Part shown: positions 8,860 to 16,196 of the stretch, piece by piece
How positions within the stretch are numbered: the stretch's first letter is position 1
Layout of the letters: every line of letters begins with the position of its first letter
Origin: DASYTH01 sp035762905
Lineage (GTDB): Bacteria; Actinomycetota; Actinomycetes; Mycobacteriales; Pseudonocardiaceae
Assembly: GCF_035762905.1 (NCBI RefSeq)
Contig: NZ_DASUCC010000144.1
Span: 62,001 to 126,000, forward strand
Length of the DNA: 64,000 nucleotides
Direction: 5' to 3'
Translations under genes and position numbers: made by a program
The notes under the pieces: generated by a model
What the model saw: only the letters and a program-made list of their open reading frames with translations
Told to the model about the DNA's origin: nothing
Databases searched by the model: none

Positions 8860-10173
8860 GTGGCGGTGAGCTCCCTGGCCGTGGCGTCTCGGTACCAGGT
8901 GGTGTCCGGGCGGGTACGGCTCGTCAACCCGGGCTCGTGGTCGCTGTGGGCCCAGCCACGCAGGGTGATCGGGTACGTGCTGATCGTCGAGATCGTGACG
9001 GTCGCGGCCACCATCGTCACGTTATTGCTGGCGCCGATGCTGGCCGGCGATCTCGCGACCGGCGCCGTGCTGCTGGTGCTGTGCATCGGCTACGGTGAGG
9101 CGTCCCGGACGGTCGAGCGGGCGCACCGGCAGTACCTGAGCTCGCCGTTCATGGACCTCAACTCGGTATGGATCTTCGCGGCCGCGCTGCTGTTGCACCC
9201 GGCGCTGGCCGCCGCGCTGATCACCGCGATCCACCTGCACCGCTGGGTGCGGGTGGCGCACCGGTCGGTGCACCGGGTGACGTTCAGCGCGGCGGCGGCG
9301 ATCGCCGCGGTGCTGGCCAGCTCCGGGTTCCTGGCGCTGCTCGGGAGCTACCACGCCTTCGCCGAAGGGCCGCGCGACCTGGCCGCCTTCGCCGAGGCCG
9401 CCGCCGCGGCCGCGGTCTTCCTGCTGGTGAACAACGTGCTGGTGTCCGGCGTGATCGCGCTGTCGATCGCCAACCCGAGCCTGCGCGCGGTGACCGCGGA
9501 CTGGAGCGACTACGGCCTCGAGGCCGCCACCCTCGCGCTCGGTGTGCTGCTGGCCTGGTCGCTGTCCGACTGGCCGCCGATGGCGCTGGCCATCGTGGGG
9601 GTGACCCTGGTGCTGCACGGCCGGGTGCTGATCCGCCAGCTCCGCGAGGCGGCGCGGACCGATCCCAAGACCGGCCTGCTGAACACCGCGGCCTGGTACG
9701 ACGCCGCCCGCCGGGAGATCGAGCGCGCCGCCCGGCAGCACACGTCGGTGGGCGTGCTGATGATCGATCTCGACCACTTCAAGCAGGTCAACGACGACCA
9801 CGGCCACCTGACCGGGGATGAGGTCCTGGTCGCCGTGGCCAAGGCGATCGCCGGGCAGGTGCGCGGGTACGACCTGGTCGGCCGGTTCGGCGGTGACGAG
9901 TTCGTGGTGCTGCTGCCGGCCATCGAGGGACCCGACCTGGTCCAGGTGGCCGAACGCATTCGCCGCACGATCGCCGGCCTCGCGGTGGACACCACCGGGC
10001 GCAACGGGGTGGTGCCGTTCGGCGGCCAGACCGCGTCGATCGGACTGGCGCTGTTTCCGCGCCACGGCGGCATCCTCGACCAGCTGCTGCACGCCGCGGA
10101 CGGCGCGTTGTTGGCGGCCAAGTCCGCCGGCCGGGACCGGGTGCGGCTGGCTGATCCGCCTCTCCGGGATTAA
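8860..10173 (+). CDS. membrane-bound GGDEF protein (putative diguanylate cyclase)
   Basis: N-terminal about 270 residues hold several hydrophobic helices with LNSVWIFAAALLLHP and HLHRWVRVAHRSVHR loops, a membrane input module. The C-terminal about 160 residues form a GGDEF domain: TDPKTGLLN, DLDHFKQVND, and an intact active-site GGDEF at residues 344-348. RGYD at 335-338, five residues before the active site, fits the RxxD product-inhibition site. So it should make c-di-GMP and be feedback-inhibited. I prefer GTG 8860; an in-frame start at 8770 would add 30 residues unlike the family. No EAL domain is present. Confidence 0.88.
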   Translation: MAVSSLAVASRYQVVSGRVRLVNPGSWSLWAQPRRVIGYVLIVEIVTVAATIVTLLLAPMLAGDLATGAVLLVLCIGYGEASRTVERAHRQYLSSPFMDLNSVWIFAAALLLHPALAAALITAIHLHRWVRVAHRSVHRVTFSAAAAIAAVLASSGFLALLGSYHAFAEGPRDLAAFAEAAAAAAVFLLVNNVLVSGVIALSIANPSLRAVTADWSDYGLEAATLALGVLLAWSLSDWPPMALAIVGVTLVLHGRVLIRQLREAARTDPKTGLLNTAAWYDAARREIERAARQHTSVGVLMIDLDHFKQVNDDHGHLTGDEVLVAVAKAIAGQVRGYDLVGRFGGDEFVVLLPAIEGPDLVQVAERIRRTIAGLAVDTTGRNGVVPFGGQTASIGLALFPRHGGILDQLLHAADGALLAAKSAGRDRVRLADPPLRD

Positions 10174-10185
10174 CCGCTGTGGTCA

Positions 10186-10276
10186 CGTTCCAGCGAACGT
10201 ACGGATTGCGGGTTGATTGTGGCTGGGTGCCGTCACGGTGCCCCTGAGGTTGCGTTGGTTGGGCCAAGACTCACAC
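10186..10276 (+). repeat. dispersed 91-bp element, copy A
   Basis: Matches the reverse complement of 63187-63277 along its whole length, with roughly 80 of 91 bases identical by eye and only three single-base gaps. It opens with a small hairpin (CGTTC-CAGC-GAACG) and has an identical 19-base core TTGTGGCTGGGTGCCGTCA. This copy begins 12 bases after the GGDEF stop, in the same orientation as that gene. Confidence 0.8.
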
Positions 10277-10462
10277 TTGATCCACTATGGCGGACTCTAG
10301 GCCGTTCGCCGCATTCGGCTGATCCGTTCGGCCGCTATCCATTCGGCGGGGACCCAGTAGCGTTGCAAGCGGTCAGTACATAACTAACTCCCGTCTGTTC
10401 GCGCAAATGTCCAACCCTGCTGCCGTGACGGCCGCGCGACGAGGGCCAGACGAGGACGCGCA

Positions 10463-10484
10463 GGGGCCCGCACCGCCGGGCCCC
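10463..10484 (+). terminator. GC-rich hairpin in the leader of the Cys-rich gene
   Basis: Perfect 8-bp stem GGGGCCCG / CGGGCCCC with a 6-base loop, about 60 bases upstream of the ATG at 10546. No T-run follows. It could be a terminator for upstream transcription or a leader structure. Confidence 0.45.
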
Positions 10485-10545
10485 GGCTCGCGCTCGCTCC
10501 CGCTCGTCCACCGGCCGCTCGGCCATCCCCGAAAGGGAGCGACGA

Positions 10546-10977
10546 ATGACACCAACCGACGTCGAACCGTTGGCACCGACCTCCGCGGAGACCTCGTGGT
10601 TCTGCTGCGGCGCCGGCTGGGGGCCCTGCGGGTCCGCCGGGGGCGGTGCGTGCGGCAACTGCCAGTCCGGCAGCCGGCACTGCGCCTGGCCGAACACCTC
10701 CGACGCCTGCTTCGCGATCACCCGGCCGGACAGGTGCGGCAACACCCTGCTGCGCCGCACCTGCGGGCACACCTTCTTCGTGCGGCATCTCTGCGGTAGC
10801 ACCGAGATCGCCGTGCGGATCGCGGACTGCGGGCCGCAGACCGACCTGTGGTGCGGCGAGCGGCGGTGCTGCAGTGGCAACTGCGCCACCAACCGCCTGC
10901 TCGACCTGACGCCGTCCGCGTTCAGCGCGCTCGGCAACCTGTCCAGCGGGATCATCCCGGTCAACGTCCGCAGCTAG
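10546..10977 (+). CDS. cysteine-rich protein with double-psi beta-barrel-like C-terminus
   Basis: 143 residues with 15 cysteines, all between residues 20 and 113 (two CC pairs, at 20-21 and 108-109). From about residue 73 the pattern HTFFVRHLCGSTEIAVRIADCGP … LLDLTPSAFSALG (read in pieces) followed by GIIPVNV fits the double-psi beta-barrel seen in RlpA, expansins and barwins, including the conserved Asp in IADCGP (D94) and LDLTPSAF. No signal peptide or Tat motif is present, which is odd for so many cysteines. AAAGGGAG lies before the ATG. A Tat protein and a MauE-like protein follow at once, suggesting export and disulphide formation. Fold is inferred; function unknown. Confidence 0.72.
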   Translation: MTPTDVEPLAPTSAETSWFCCGAGWGPCGSAGGGACGNCQSGSRHCAWPNTSDACFAITRPDRCGNTLLRRTCGHTFFVRHLCGSTEIAVRIADCGPQTDLWCGERRCCSGNCATNRLLDLTPSAFSALGNLSSGIIPVNVRS

Positions 10978-10989
10978 GAGGTGCTCAGA

Positions 10990-11589
10990 ATGGATGCGTT
11001 GGGGCGCAGGAGGTTCCTCACCCGGGCAGTGCTCGGCACCACCGCGACCGTCGCGGGCGCGACCGCGCTCGGGGCACTCGCGCCGGAGGCCATCGCCGAA
11101 CCGGCACTCGACGTCGAAGCCGGGGCGCCGGACCCGAACTTCGCCGAGGGCCGGATCACCGGCGTCAAGGGCAGCATGATCATGGCCAACGGATCGGACG
11201 GCGTGCTGCACCTGATCCAGCTCACCGCCGCGACCAGCATCTGGAAGCTGCGTCCCACCACGCTGGACGTCGCCCAGGTCGGCGACGGGCTCTACGCCCG
11301 TGGCGTGCGGATGCCGGACGGAGTGCTGGCCGCCGACGCGGTGTGGCTCAACATCGTCAACCTGACCGTGCACATCTCCGCCATCAGCAAGGACACGCTG
11401 CACCTCGACCACCACGGCGACAAGATCGTCGGACACGTGGTGTCCGGTACCACGGCCGCGGTCTACAACGGCACGCCCGCGGTGAGCGACCTGTCGCTGC
11501 TGCAGGTCGGCCAGCACGCCCAGGTGATCGGGGCGTGGCGGCCGGACACCAACGAGGTTGACATCGCCACCGTCTTCGCCGCCGCCTGA
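10990..11589 (+). CDS. Tat-exported protein with two DUF5666-like repeats
   Basis: About 199 residues. The N-terminus GRRRFLTRAVLGTTATVAG is a twin-arginine signal, with AEA-type cleavage around residue 35. The mature part shows two similar halves: GRITGVKGSMIMANGSDG … VGDGLYARGVRMPDGVLAADAV and then ISKDTLHLDHHGDKIVG … LQVGQHAQVIGAWRPDTNE, resembling the OB-like DUF5666 repeat. The ATG at 10990 has an AGGAGGTG site at 10976-10983; the in-frame GTG at 10981 overlaps that site and is unlikely. It follows the Cys-rich gene by 12 bases. It may act as an export partner for the signal-less Cys-rich protein; that is inference. Confidence 0.8.
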   Translation: MDALGRRRFLTRAVLGTTATVAGATALGALAPEAIAEPALDVEAGAPDPNFAEGRITGVKGSMIMANGSDGVLHLIQLTAATSIWKLRPTTLDVAQVGDGLYARGVRMPDGVLAADAVWLNIVNLTVHISAISKDTLHLDHHGDKIVGHVVSGTTAAVYNGTPAVSDLSLLQVGQHAQVIGAWRPDTNEVDIATVFAAA

Positions 11590-11591
11590 CC

Positions 11592-11624
11592 GGTTGGAGC
11601 GCAACGCCCCGTTGCGCTCCAACC
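11592..11624 (+). terminator. hairpin between the Tat and MauE-like genes
   Basis: Perfect 14-bp stem (11592-11605 with 11611-11624), loop GCCCC, directly after the Tat gene's stop. There is no T-run. It could lower read-through into the membrane gene or stabilise the upstream mRNA. Confidence 0.7.
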
Positions 11625-11643
11625 CCAAAACCTTGGAGTGAAC

Positions 11644-12459
11644 GTGTTGCAGTGGTTGGCAAACCTGCAGCCGGCGCTGGTCGGCGCGGTGCTGCTGTGG
11701 GCCGGCGGGATCAAGCTGCTGTCCCGCTCCGCGCGCCTCGCGGCCCGCCGCTCGGCGCTGGTCCGGTTGGTGGGCAAGGACCGCGTGTTCGTCGCCTACC
11801 GTGCCGTCGGCGCCGTCGAGGTCGGCATCGGAGCGCTGCTGGTCGCGCCCCCGGTGCACCCGGCCGAAGGGCTGGCCGCGGCCGGACTCGGCGCCGCCAT
11901 GCTCGGCTACCTCGGCTACGCAAGGCTCGCCGCGCCCGGATCATCATGCGGCTGCCTCGGGGACAAGCACGTCCCGGTCCGGTTCCGCGGCTTCGCGCGG
12001 GCCGCCGTGCTGATGCTGGCCGGCGCGCTCGCGGTGGCCGCGACCGAGTTCTGGACGGTGACCCTGACCGAAAGTCCACTTGCGACGGTCGGCGTGTTGC
12101 TGGCCGAGGCGGCGCTGATCGTCGTGTTGTCCCCGGAACTGGACCACCGGTGGCTGCACCCGTTGCGCCGCTTGCGATTGCGGATCAGCCACCCGCTGGC
12201 CGGTCGGCCGGCCGAGGTGCCGCTCGCGGCCAGCGTGCAGCAACTGCACAAGAGCGCGGCCTACTCCTCGGTCGCCGGGCTGCTCCGCTCGGACCTGCTG
12301 GACACCTGGGACGAGGGAGACTGGCGGCTGCTGGCCTACGCGGCGCGCACCGAGTCCGGCAAGGTCACCGCCGTGTTCGCGGTGCCGCGCCTGGGCTTCC
12401 GGCCGGAGGAGGTGCGCGTGGTGCTGGTGCCGGAGGCGGAACTGCCCGCACCGGTCTAA
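11644..12459 (+). CDS. MauE/DoxX-type redox-associated membrane protein
   Basis: About 271 residues. The first 150 hold four hydrophobic helices, with GGIKLLS after the first helix and SSCGCLGDK between helices, the short Cys-x-Cys loop typical of MauE-like membrane proteins that help form disulphides in secreted partners. The last about 100 residues are soluble and unlike MauE. Two GTG codons are possible (11638, 11644); I choose 11644 because TTGGAG lies six bases before it. It closes the cluster with the 15-cysteine protein. The stop overlaps the convergent minus-strand gene by four bases. Confidence 0.78.
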   Translation: MLQWLANLQPALVGAVLLWAGGIKLLSRSARLAARRSALVRLVGKDRVFVAYRAVGAVEVGIGALLVAPPVHPAEGLAAAGLGAAMLGYLGYARLAAPGSSCGCLGDKHVPVRFRGFARAAVLMLAGALAVAATEFWTVTLTESPLATVGVLLAEAALIVVLSPELDHRWLHPLRRLRLRISHPLAGRPAEVPLAASVQQLHKSAAYSSVAGLLRSDLLDTWDEGDWRLLAYAARTESGKVTAVFAVPRLGFRPEEVRVVLVPEAELPAPV

Positions 12460-12965
12460 AAGAACCAGCCGGCGAACAACGCCGGCGACGCGGCGAGCGC
12501 GCTGAACCGGATGAACCGGCCGATGAGCCCGGCGGAGACGAACGCGGTCAGGTTCATCCGGACCAGCCCGGCCATGATCGTGGTCGCCATGAACGGCGGC
12601 ACGCCGAGCACCGAGCTCACCCCGTAGGTGCCGACCATCCAGCGCGGGTGCCGGTGGCAGCGCTCGACGAGCCATTCCACCCGGGCCCGCATCCGCTTGG
12701 TGCGCAACGCCCACCGCTCCCGGCGGACCGACGGCTCGCGCGGCTCGCGATGCAGGAACCTCGGCAGCCGAAGAGATCCCTTGGCGGCGTAGTAGTAGAG
12801 CAGCTTGCCGGCCACCTGCCCGACCGCGATCACCGCGCCCAGCGCCAGCCACGGGATCCCCGGCTCCTGGCTCACCAGGCCGATCAGGAAGATCTCGATG
12901 CTGATCAGGGGCAGGATCGCGGAGCCGAACGCCACGCCGAGGCACACAGCGAGCCACGTCAGCAT
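12456..12965 (-). CDS. VTT/SNARE-associated-type small membrane protein (YqaA-like)
   Basis: 169 residues with a hydrophobic N-terminal pair of helices (LAVCLGVAFGSAILPLISIE), a basic middle segment and a C-terminal half with YGVSSVLGVPPFMATTIMAG, where the glycine/proline re-entrant feature resembles the VTT (DedA/YqaA) family. Those proteins act in lipid or ion handling in the membrane; the substrate here is unknown. It starts at ATG 12965 with GGGGGG shortly upstream on the minus strand. It converges on the MauE-like gene, overlapping its stop. Confidence 0.7.
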   Translation of the reverse strand: MLTWLAVCLGVAFGSAILPLISIEIFLIGLVSQEPGIPWLALGAVIAVGQVAGKLLYYYAAKGSLRLPRFLHREPREPSVRRERWALRTKRMRARVEWLVERCHRHPRWMVGTYGVSSVLGVPPFMATTIMAGLVRMNLTAFVSAGLIGRFIRFSALAASPALFAGWFF

Positions 12966-13046
12966 GGATCAACCCCCCTTGCGCACCCGCGTGCTCCGAC
13001 ACCCCACCCCGACGACGCGGTCAGGATAACGGATTGGACAACCCGG

Positions 13047-13604
13047 TCAGGCCAGTTCGACGTCGAGCCCTCCGGTCAGCCGAACCTCCCGGACGATGCG
13101 GCCACCGGCGTCCAGCGTCCGCACGGTGCCGTCCGGCGCCCACCCGGCTCGCCGGAAGAAGCTCAGCGAGGCGCTGTCCGCCTCGGGAACCCAGCTGATC
13201 CCGCGGGTCGAGCCGGCCGCGCGCATCGCCGCCGCCACGGCGGCGAGCAGCCGGCCGCCGTGCCCGCGCCGGGCCCACCTCGGCTCCACAAGCAGCGCGC
13301 TCACCAGCGCCACGCTGGCCGCGTCGGCGGGCGGGGCGCCGGACGCGTCGGCCGACTCGGCTTCCGGGGCCGGGCCGGCCGCGCCGATCCCGACCAGCCA
13401 CGAGCCCTCGGTGGCCACGAAAACCGCCGCCGGCCCGTGCCGGATGGTGTGCCGCCACTGCTCGGCCGCGGCCGTCTCGTCCAGGCCGGCGAGCACCTCG
13501 GCCGGGAGGACCTCGGCGTATGCGGTACGCCAGGTGGACAGCTGGATCCGGGCGATCTCGGCGGCATCGGCCGGATCGGCGATCCGGACGTCGGCTTCTG
13601 CCAT
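13047..13604 (-). CDS. GNAT-family N-acetyltransferase
   Basis: 185 residues. The opening ADVRIADPADAAEIARIQL and TWRTAY are common GNAT starts. The acetyl-CoA loop appears as WARRGHGGRLLAAVAAAM, and FFRRAGWAPDG is the usual C-terminal motif. An Ala/Asp-rich insertion (about residues 80-95) is unusual but tolerated in high-GC genomes. The substrate is unknown. It lies 81 bases upstream of the VTT gene on the same strand. Confidence 0.88.
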   Translation of the reverse strand: MAEADVRIADPADAAEIARIQLSTWRTAYAEVLPAEVLAGLDETAAAEQWRHTIRHGPAAVFVATEGSWLVGIGAAGPAPEAESADASGAPPADAASVALVSALLVEPRWARRGHGGRLLAAVAAAMRAAGSTRGISWVPEADSASLSFFRRAGWAPDGTVRTLDAGGRIVREVRLTGGLDVELA

Positions 13605-13632
13605 GCCGGCAACCTAACCGGCCGTCGTCATC

Positions 13633-13638
13633 TACGCT
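13633..13638 (+). promoter_or_regulatory. -10 box of a probable leaderless kinase transcript
   Basis: TACGCT ends eight bases before the GTG at 13647, with no ribosome binding site between. Confidence 0.45.
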
Positions 13639-13646
13639 GTCTCGGC

Positions 13647-15134
13647 GTGATCTCCCTTACCCTGCCGGGATACGAGATGATGGGCGTGCTCGGTCGGGGC
13701 GGCTTCGGCGTGGTGTACCGGGCCAGGCAGGTCACCATCGACCGGGAGGTGGCCGTCAAGGTCGACAGCCGGGTCATCCTCGACGACCGGGACCGGCGCC
13801 GGTTCCTGCGTGAGGTGCGCGCCGCCGGCCGATTATCCGGCCATCCGCACGTGGTCGAGATCTACGACGCCGGCGTGCTGCCGGACGGATATCCGTACCT
13901 GGTCATGGAGTTGTGCGCGGGCGGGTCGCTGGCCGGCCGGGGGCCGATCGCCCCGCCGGACGTGGCCGGGATCGGCCGCGGCATCGCCGACGCGCTGGCC
14001 GCCGCGCACGGCCTCGGCGTGCTGCACCGGGACATCAAGCCGGGCAACATCCTGATCAAGCGGTACGGCACGGTCGGCCTCGCCGACTTCGGGCTGGCCG
14101 CGGTGATCGACTCCGGCCGGGAGTCGTCGGTCACGCTTGCCGCGCTGACCCCGGCCTATGCGGCGCCGGAGGCGTTCCACCTGCACCCGCCCACGCCGCG
14201 GTCGGACATCTACGCGCTGGGCGCCACGCTGTACGCGTTGCTCGCCGGCCGCCCGCCGCGGTTTCCGGCCGGCGCCGACCTGAGCCTGCCCGAGATCATC
14301 CGGCTGCACGACGCACCCGTGCCGGATCTGCCCGGAGTGCCGCCGGGACTGACCGCGGTGCTGCGCCGGTCGCTGGCCAAGGATCCCGGCCAGCGGTTCC
14401 CGGACGCCGTCGCGCTGCGCGACGAACTGACCCGGTGGACCGTGCCCGGGCAGCCGGTGACGATCACCAACCCGATCCGGCAGCCGGCGCCGGCACCGTC
14501 CCTCCCGCCGGCTCCCTCGGGCGAACAGCACACCACCCCGGTCCGGCGCGGCGTGCTGCTCGCCGGCGCCGCGCTCACGGCCGTGCTGGTGCTGCTCGGC
14601 GTGTGGTACTTCGCGGTTCAGGACAGGGGGGACGGTCGGACCGCGGCCGGGGCGCCGACCGGCACCGTCGCGGCGCCGGACGGGGAGGACACCGCCGACC
14701 TCGGCGTGGAGACCGTGACCGACGGCTGCCCGGCCGCCGCCGTGCCGGACGCGCAGGCGCGTTGCGTCGAGCGGGCCGAGTGCTGGAGCGGAATGGTGCT
14801 GATCCAGGGCGAGTTGACCAGCGTCCGGCGCATCCCGTGCGACCAGGAACACACCTGGGAGACCTACGCCGTCGCGCCGGTTCCGGCCGACCTGGCCGAC
14901 GCCTACCTGGACACGCTGGAGGGCAACCCGACCGTGGCCAAGGTGTGCGCGAAGGAGGTCCTGATCGCCTCGCGGACCGGCAAGGCCCTCGAGGTCGACC
15001 CGGAGAAGTGGGAGCCGTCGGTGATGCCCCCCACACCGGACGACCGGGCGGCCCAGCGGGCGGTGTACCGGTGCGTCGGCACGATCAGCGGCGAGACCAG
15101 CAGCGGCGCGGCGTTCCGCCCGCTGCAACCCTGA
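13647..15134 (+). CDS. transmembrane Ser/Thr protein kinase with Cys-containing extracellular domain
   Basis: About 495 residues. Kinase domain at residues 1-270: glycine loop GRGGFGVVYRA, lysine in VAVKVD, HRDIKPGN catalytic loop, DFGLA, and APEAF. A proline-rich linker and one membrane helix (VLLAGAALTAVLVLLGVWYF) follow at about 305-325. The outer part has four cysteines and CDQEHTWETYAVAPV, as in septum-formation-like domains of actinobacterial kinases. It should sense something outside and phosphorylate cytoplasmic proteins; ligand and targets are unknown. The second kinase at 22617 has a comparable outer part (CDEPHDIQVFGVA). Confidence 0.93.
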   Translation: MISLTLPGYEMMGVLGRGGFGVVYRARQVTIDREVAVKVDSRVILDDRDRRRFLREVRAAGRLSGHPHVVEIYDAGVLPDGYPYLVMELCAGGSLAGRGPIAPPDVAGIGRGIADALAAAHGLGVLHRDIKPGNILIKRYGTVGLADFGLAAVIDSGRESSVTLAALTPAYAAPEAFHLHPPTPRSDIYALGATLYALLAGRPPRFPAGADLSLPEIIRLHDAPVPDLPGVPPGLTAVLRRSLAKDPGQRFPDAVALRDELTRWTVPGQPVTITNPIRQPAPAPSLPPAPSGEQHTTPVRRGVLLAGAALTAVLVLLGVWYFAVQDRGDGRTAAGAPTGTVAAPDGEDTADLGVETVTDGCPAAAVPDAQARCVERAECWSGMVLIQGELTSVRRIPCDQEHTWETYAVAPVPADLADAYLDTLEGNPTVAKVCAKEVLIASRTGKALEVDPEKWEPSVMPPTPDDRAAQRAVYRCVGTISGETSSGAAFRPLQP

Positions 15135-15190
15135 CGAGCAGGGCTGATAACCACTGAACGGATGTCGGTGGTTCGTGTCAGGGTGGGGGC

Positions 15191-16159
15191 ATGAGTCAGA
15201 CCCTCAGCACCAGAACCGCCCCCGGTTGGCTGGCCTGGGCCGCGCTCGGCGTCGTCTACGTCGTGTGGGGCTCGACCTACCTCGCCATCCGGTTCACCGT
15301 GGAGTCGATGCCGCCGCTGCTGTCCGGTGGGCTGCGGTTCGTACTGGCCGGGCTGGTGTTGACGCTGGCCGTGCTGGTGCTCGCCGGCCGCGGCGCGCTG
15401 CGGATGAGCTGGGCGCAGTTGGGCAGCGCCGTGCTGATCGGGCTGCTGTTGCCGGCCTGGGGCAACGGCATGGTGGTGATCGCCGAGCAGCACCTGGCGT
15501 CCGGGCTGGCCGCGCTGCTCATCGCGTCCGTGCCGCTGTACGTGGTGCTGCTGCGCCGGTTGCTCGGCGAGCGGCCGCCGGTGATCACCATGGTCGGGGT
15601 CGGGATCGGTGCCGGCGGGCTGGCGCTGCTGCTGCTCGGCGGACCGGTGGAGGGGGCGCACGGGTCGGCGGGCTGGGCGCTGTGGCTGGTGCTGCTCGCG
15701 GCGCTGGGCTGGTCGGTGGGGTCGGTGGCGAGCACCCGGCTGCCGGTGCCGGCCAACCCGTTCACCCTCTCGGCGGTGGAGATGATGGCCGGCGGCACCG
15801 CGATGATGATCGTCGGCTTGGTCAGCGGCGAGCGGATGGACCTGACCAGGGTGACCACCGGGTCCTGGATCGCCTGGGTGTACCTGATCCTGTTCGGCTC
15901 GCTGCTGGCGTTCAGCTCGTACGTGTTCGTGCTCGGCAAGCTGCCGGTGTCCACGGTGGCCACCTACGCCTACGTCAACCCGGTGATCGCGGTCGTGCTC
16001 GGCGTGCTGTTCGCCGGGGAACGGTTCGGCATGGCGCAGTTCGCCGGTGGCCTCGTGGTGCTCGCGGCCGTGGTGCTCGTGGTCCGGGCCGAGCAGCGAC
16101 CCAAGCCGGAACCACCGTGCGGAGAAATGTCGGTGCCGGATGGGAGAGTGCGGTCGTGA
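15191..16159 (+). CDS. EamA/DMT-superfamily exporter
   Basis: 322 residues with ten predicted helices in two EamA repeats. VVWGSTYLAIRFTVESMPP in helix 1 and LIGLLLPAWGNGMVV in helix 3-4 are typical, as is STVATYAYVNPVIAVVLG near the end. These proteins export amino acids or other small metabolites; the substrate here is unknown. The ATG start is preceded by AGGGTGGGGG. A short inverted repeat (AACCAC … GTGGTT, about 15149-15174) lies in the upstream region and could be an operator. Confidence 0.92.
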   Translation: MSQTLSTRTAPGWLAWAALGVVYVVWGSTYLAIRFTVESMPPLLSGGLRFVLAGLVLTLAVLVLAGRGALRMSWAQLGSAVLIGLLLPAWGNGMVVIAEQHLASGLAALLIASVPLYVVLLRRLLGERPPVITMVGVGIGAGGLALLLLGGPVEGAHGSAGWALWLVLLAALGWSVGSVASTRLPVPANPFTLSAVEMMAGGTAMMIVGLVSGERMDLTRVTTGSWIAWVYLILFGSLLAFSSYVFVLGKLPVSTVATYAYVNPVIAVVLGVLFAGERFGMAQFAGGLVVLAAVVLVVRAEQRPKPEPPCGEMSVPDGRVRS

Positions 16160-16196
16160 CCGACGACGTGCTCGTTCCCGCGGAGGAGGAGGCCAG

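Larger units (their letters stand above)
10174..10545. other. 372-base intergenic region
   Basis: Contains the 91-bp dispersed element (10186-10276) and a GC-rich hairpin (10463-10484). The stretch 10360-10390 is less GC-rich (TTGCAA … TACATAACTAACT) and may carry the promoter of the Cys-rich/Tat/MauE cluster. A frame open over 10407-10799 overlaps the Cys-rich gene and has no protein-like content. The ribosome binding site AAAGGGAG of the next gene lies just before 10546. Confidence 0.6.

Noticed and set aside
10407..10799. Open frame overlapping the Cys-rich gene
   Set aside because: Arg/Pro-rich, out of frame with the supported gene, no ribosome binding site.
10546..10977. Methylamine dehydrogenase light chain (MauA)
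   Set aside because: Cysteine spacing and the tryptophylquinone tryptophans do not match; the C-terminal pattern fits a double-psi barrel better.
10546..10977. RiPP precursor peptide
   Set aside because: Too long, with a folded-domain pattern, and no modifying enzyme nearby.
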